64,000 bases of DNA from assembly GCF_031457275.1 (NCBI RefSeq), contig NZ_JAVDWH010000001.1:930001-994000 (forward strand). Reading direction: 5' to 3'. Positions 63,088 to 64,000 of this stretch are shown here, piece after piece. Source of the stretch: Aeromicrobium panaciterrae (GTDB lineage Bacteria > Actinomycetota > Actinomycetes > Propionibacteriales > Nocardioidaceae). The notes below the pieces were generated by a model. The model was given only the letters and a program-made list of their open reading frames with translations, was not told the origin of the DNA and made no database searches. The translations under genes were made by a program, and so were the position numbers. Within the stretch, counting starts at the first letter, position 1, and each line of letters starts with the position of its first letter.

Positions 63088-64000
63088 GTGGACATTGCGC
63101 TAACCCTCGTCACCCTGCTGGCGATCGCAGTTGCCGTGAGCGCAGCCGCCGGTCGGCTGGGGATGTCGGCGCCGCTCGTACTGATCGTCGTCGGGATCGT
63201 CGGGTCCTATCTGCCGTTCGTACCGGACTTCGAGCTGACTCCTGAGCTCGTGTTGATCGGGCTGTTGCCGCCGCTGTTGTATGCCGCCTCGATTCAGACC
63301 TCGCTGGTTGATTTCCGCGCCAACCGGCGGCCGATTGCGCTGCTCAGCGTTGGCTTGGTCCTGTTCACCACTGCCGGCGTTGGTTTGCTCGTGTGGTGGC
63401 TGCTCGACGTACCGCTGGCGGTCGCGCTTGCACTCGGTGCGGTCGTCGCGCCGCCGGATGCCGTGGCTGCGACGTCGATTGCTCGCCGCGTGGGACTCCC
63501 GCGCCGAGTCGTCACGATCCTTGAGGGCGAGAGCCTCGTGAACGACGCGACCGCGATCGTCACCTTGCGCGCGTCGATCGCTGCGATCGGCGGAACGGTC
63601 AGTGTCTGGGAGGTCGGCGCAAGCTTCGTGCTGTCCGCGATTGGAGGGGCGCTGATCGGCCTTCTTGTCGCGATCGTTGTCGGCAAAATCCGCAAGCTGA
63701 TTCAGGACGACGTCACCGATGTCGCTGTCTCGCTGCTGACGCCCTGGATCGCCTATCTCCCCGCGGAGGAGATTCACATCCCCGGAGTCGAGGGCCACCC
63801 ATCAGGTGTGCTCGCCGTGGTGGTCGCCGGAATCATCCTTGGCCACAAGTCACCGATCATTCAGTCGGCATCGTCTCGGCTCTTCGAGCGTACGAATTGG
63901 TCCACCATCTCGTACGTACTCGAGAACGCCATCTTCCTTCTGATCGGGCTGCAAGTGCGCTCGATCGTGGACGACCTTGGTGAGAGCACCGTGTCGGGCC
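63088..64000 (+). CDS. CPA1 family Na+/H+ antiporter, N-terminal part (3' end outside window)
   Basis: The open frame runs to the end of the window, so about 304 residues are visible and the C-terminus is missing. The start is GTG 63088, with CAGACT about 5 bases upstream. Hydrophobic helices follow one another throughout. Typical CPA1 motifs are LPPLLYAASIQTS, ALGAVVAPPDAVAATSIARRVGLP and EGESLVNDATA (ion-binding Asp). It is 36 bp after ispH on the same strand. Ion specificity is inferred from the family. Confidence 0.9.
   Translation, partial: MDIALTLVTLLAIAVAVSAAAGRLGMSAPLVLIVVGIVGSYLPFVPDFELTPELVLIGLLPPLLYAASIQTSLVDFRANRRPIALLSVGLVLFTTAGVGLLVWWLLDVPLAVALALGAVVAPPDAVAATSIARRVGLPRRVVTILEGESLVNDATAIVTLRASIAAIGGTVSVWEVGASFVLSAIGGALIGLLVAIVVGKIRKLIQDDVTDVAVSLLTPWIAYLPAEEIHIPGVEGHPSGVLAVVVAGIILGHKSPIIQSASSRLFERTNWSTISYVLENAIFLLIGLQVRSIVDDLGESTVSG

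Overview
The window is a 64 kb stretch of a high-GC actinobacterial chromosome. It is gene-dense and consists almost entirely of chromosomal genes, with no insertion sequence, phage gene, CRISPR array or rRNA operon visible. The lineage is indicated by mycothiol S-conjugate amidase (Mca), a probable F420-dependent luciferase-like oxidoreductase, DUF501, DUF4245, DUF4307 and DUF6457 proteins, a DUF222/HNH protein, and many start codons placed directly at the expected transcription start. Gene order (glmU-prs-rplY-pth-mfd-mazG-eno-ftsB-DUF501-ppx, then greA-DUF4307-mca ... DUF255-hemolysin III-uppS-phoH ... fumC-glpX-DUF4245-xseB-xseA ... ispH) matches, from memory, the core order of mycobacteria and Nocardioidaceae. 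A Nocardioidaceae member such as Aeromicrobium is my best guess, not a demonstrated fact.

Layout. 0-12.3 kb: housekeeping block with the 3' part of glmU, prs, a small membrane protein, ribosomal protein L25, pth, mfd, a PlsC-like acyltransferase, a SurA-like lipoprotein, mazG, and the tightly coupled eno-ftsB-DUF501-ppx run ending in a tRNA with anticodon UAA. 12.3-18.9 kb: SpoIIE-type phosphatase, two small genes, trmB divergent from a DinB-MobA-DUF6457 operon, a PadR-HAAS membrane protein pair and a Bax-inhibitor-1 family protein. 18.9-32.7 kb: accessory metabolism, with a GDSL hydrolase, tyrosine phosphatase-pirin, a regulated group of SDR, IclR, TetR, cytochrome P450 and SDR genes, msrA with two small genes, an AI-2E family transporter, a flavin monooxygenase and a MarR-controlled MFS exporter. 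32.7-47.3 kb: threonine dehydratase, greA, DUF4307, SDR, mca, MOSC protein, a secreted metzincin-like protease with ricin-type lectin domains, DUF255 protein, hemolysin III, uppS, DUF222/HNH and phoH. 47.3-53.0 kb: an ABC importer operon whose ATPase lacks several canonical catalytic motifs, followed by a DUF2079 membrane protein. 53.0-64 kb: LLM oxidoreductase, fumC-GNAT, small enzymes, glpX, xseAB, a NlpC/P60 hydrolase under an apparent ydaO (c-di-AMP) riboswitch, ispH, and the start of a CPA1 Na+/H+ antiporter.

How it is organised. Most operons are joined by 1-11 bp start/stop overlaps, and six convergent pairs share a 4-bp stop overlap. More than twenty genes have a TANNNT hexamer ending 6-8 bases before the start codon, the arrangement of leaderless mRNAs. 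Two divergent pairs (trmB/DinB and hemolysin III/uppS) appear to use the same few base pairs as the -10 element in both directions. Three strong palindromes mark likely repressor operators: over the padR start codon, before the first SDR gene, and a twin site before the MarR gene. The items I would check first are the motif-poor ABC ATPase, the two symmetric promoters, the palindromic operators, the short-variable-loop UAA tRNA, the metzincin-lectin protein and the excess of CGTACG.
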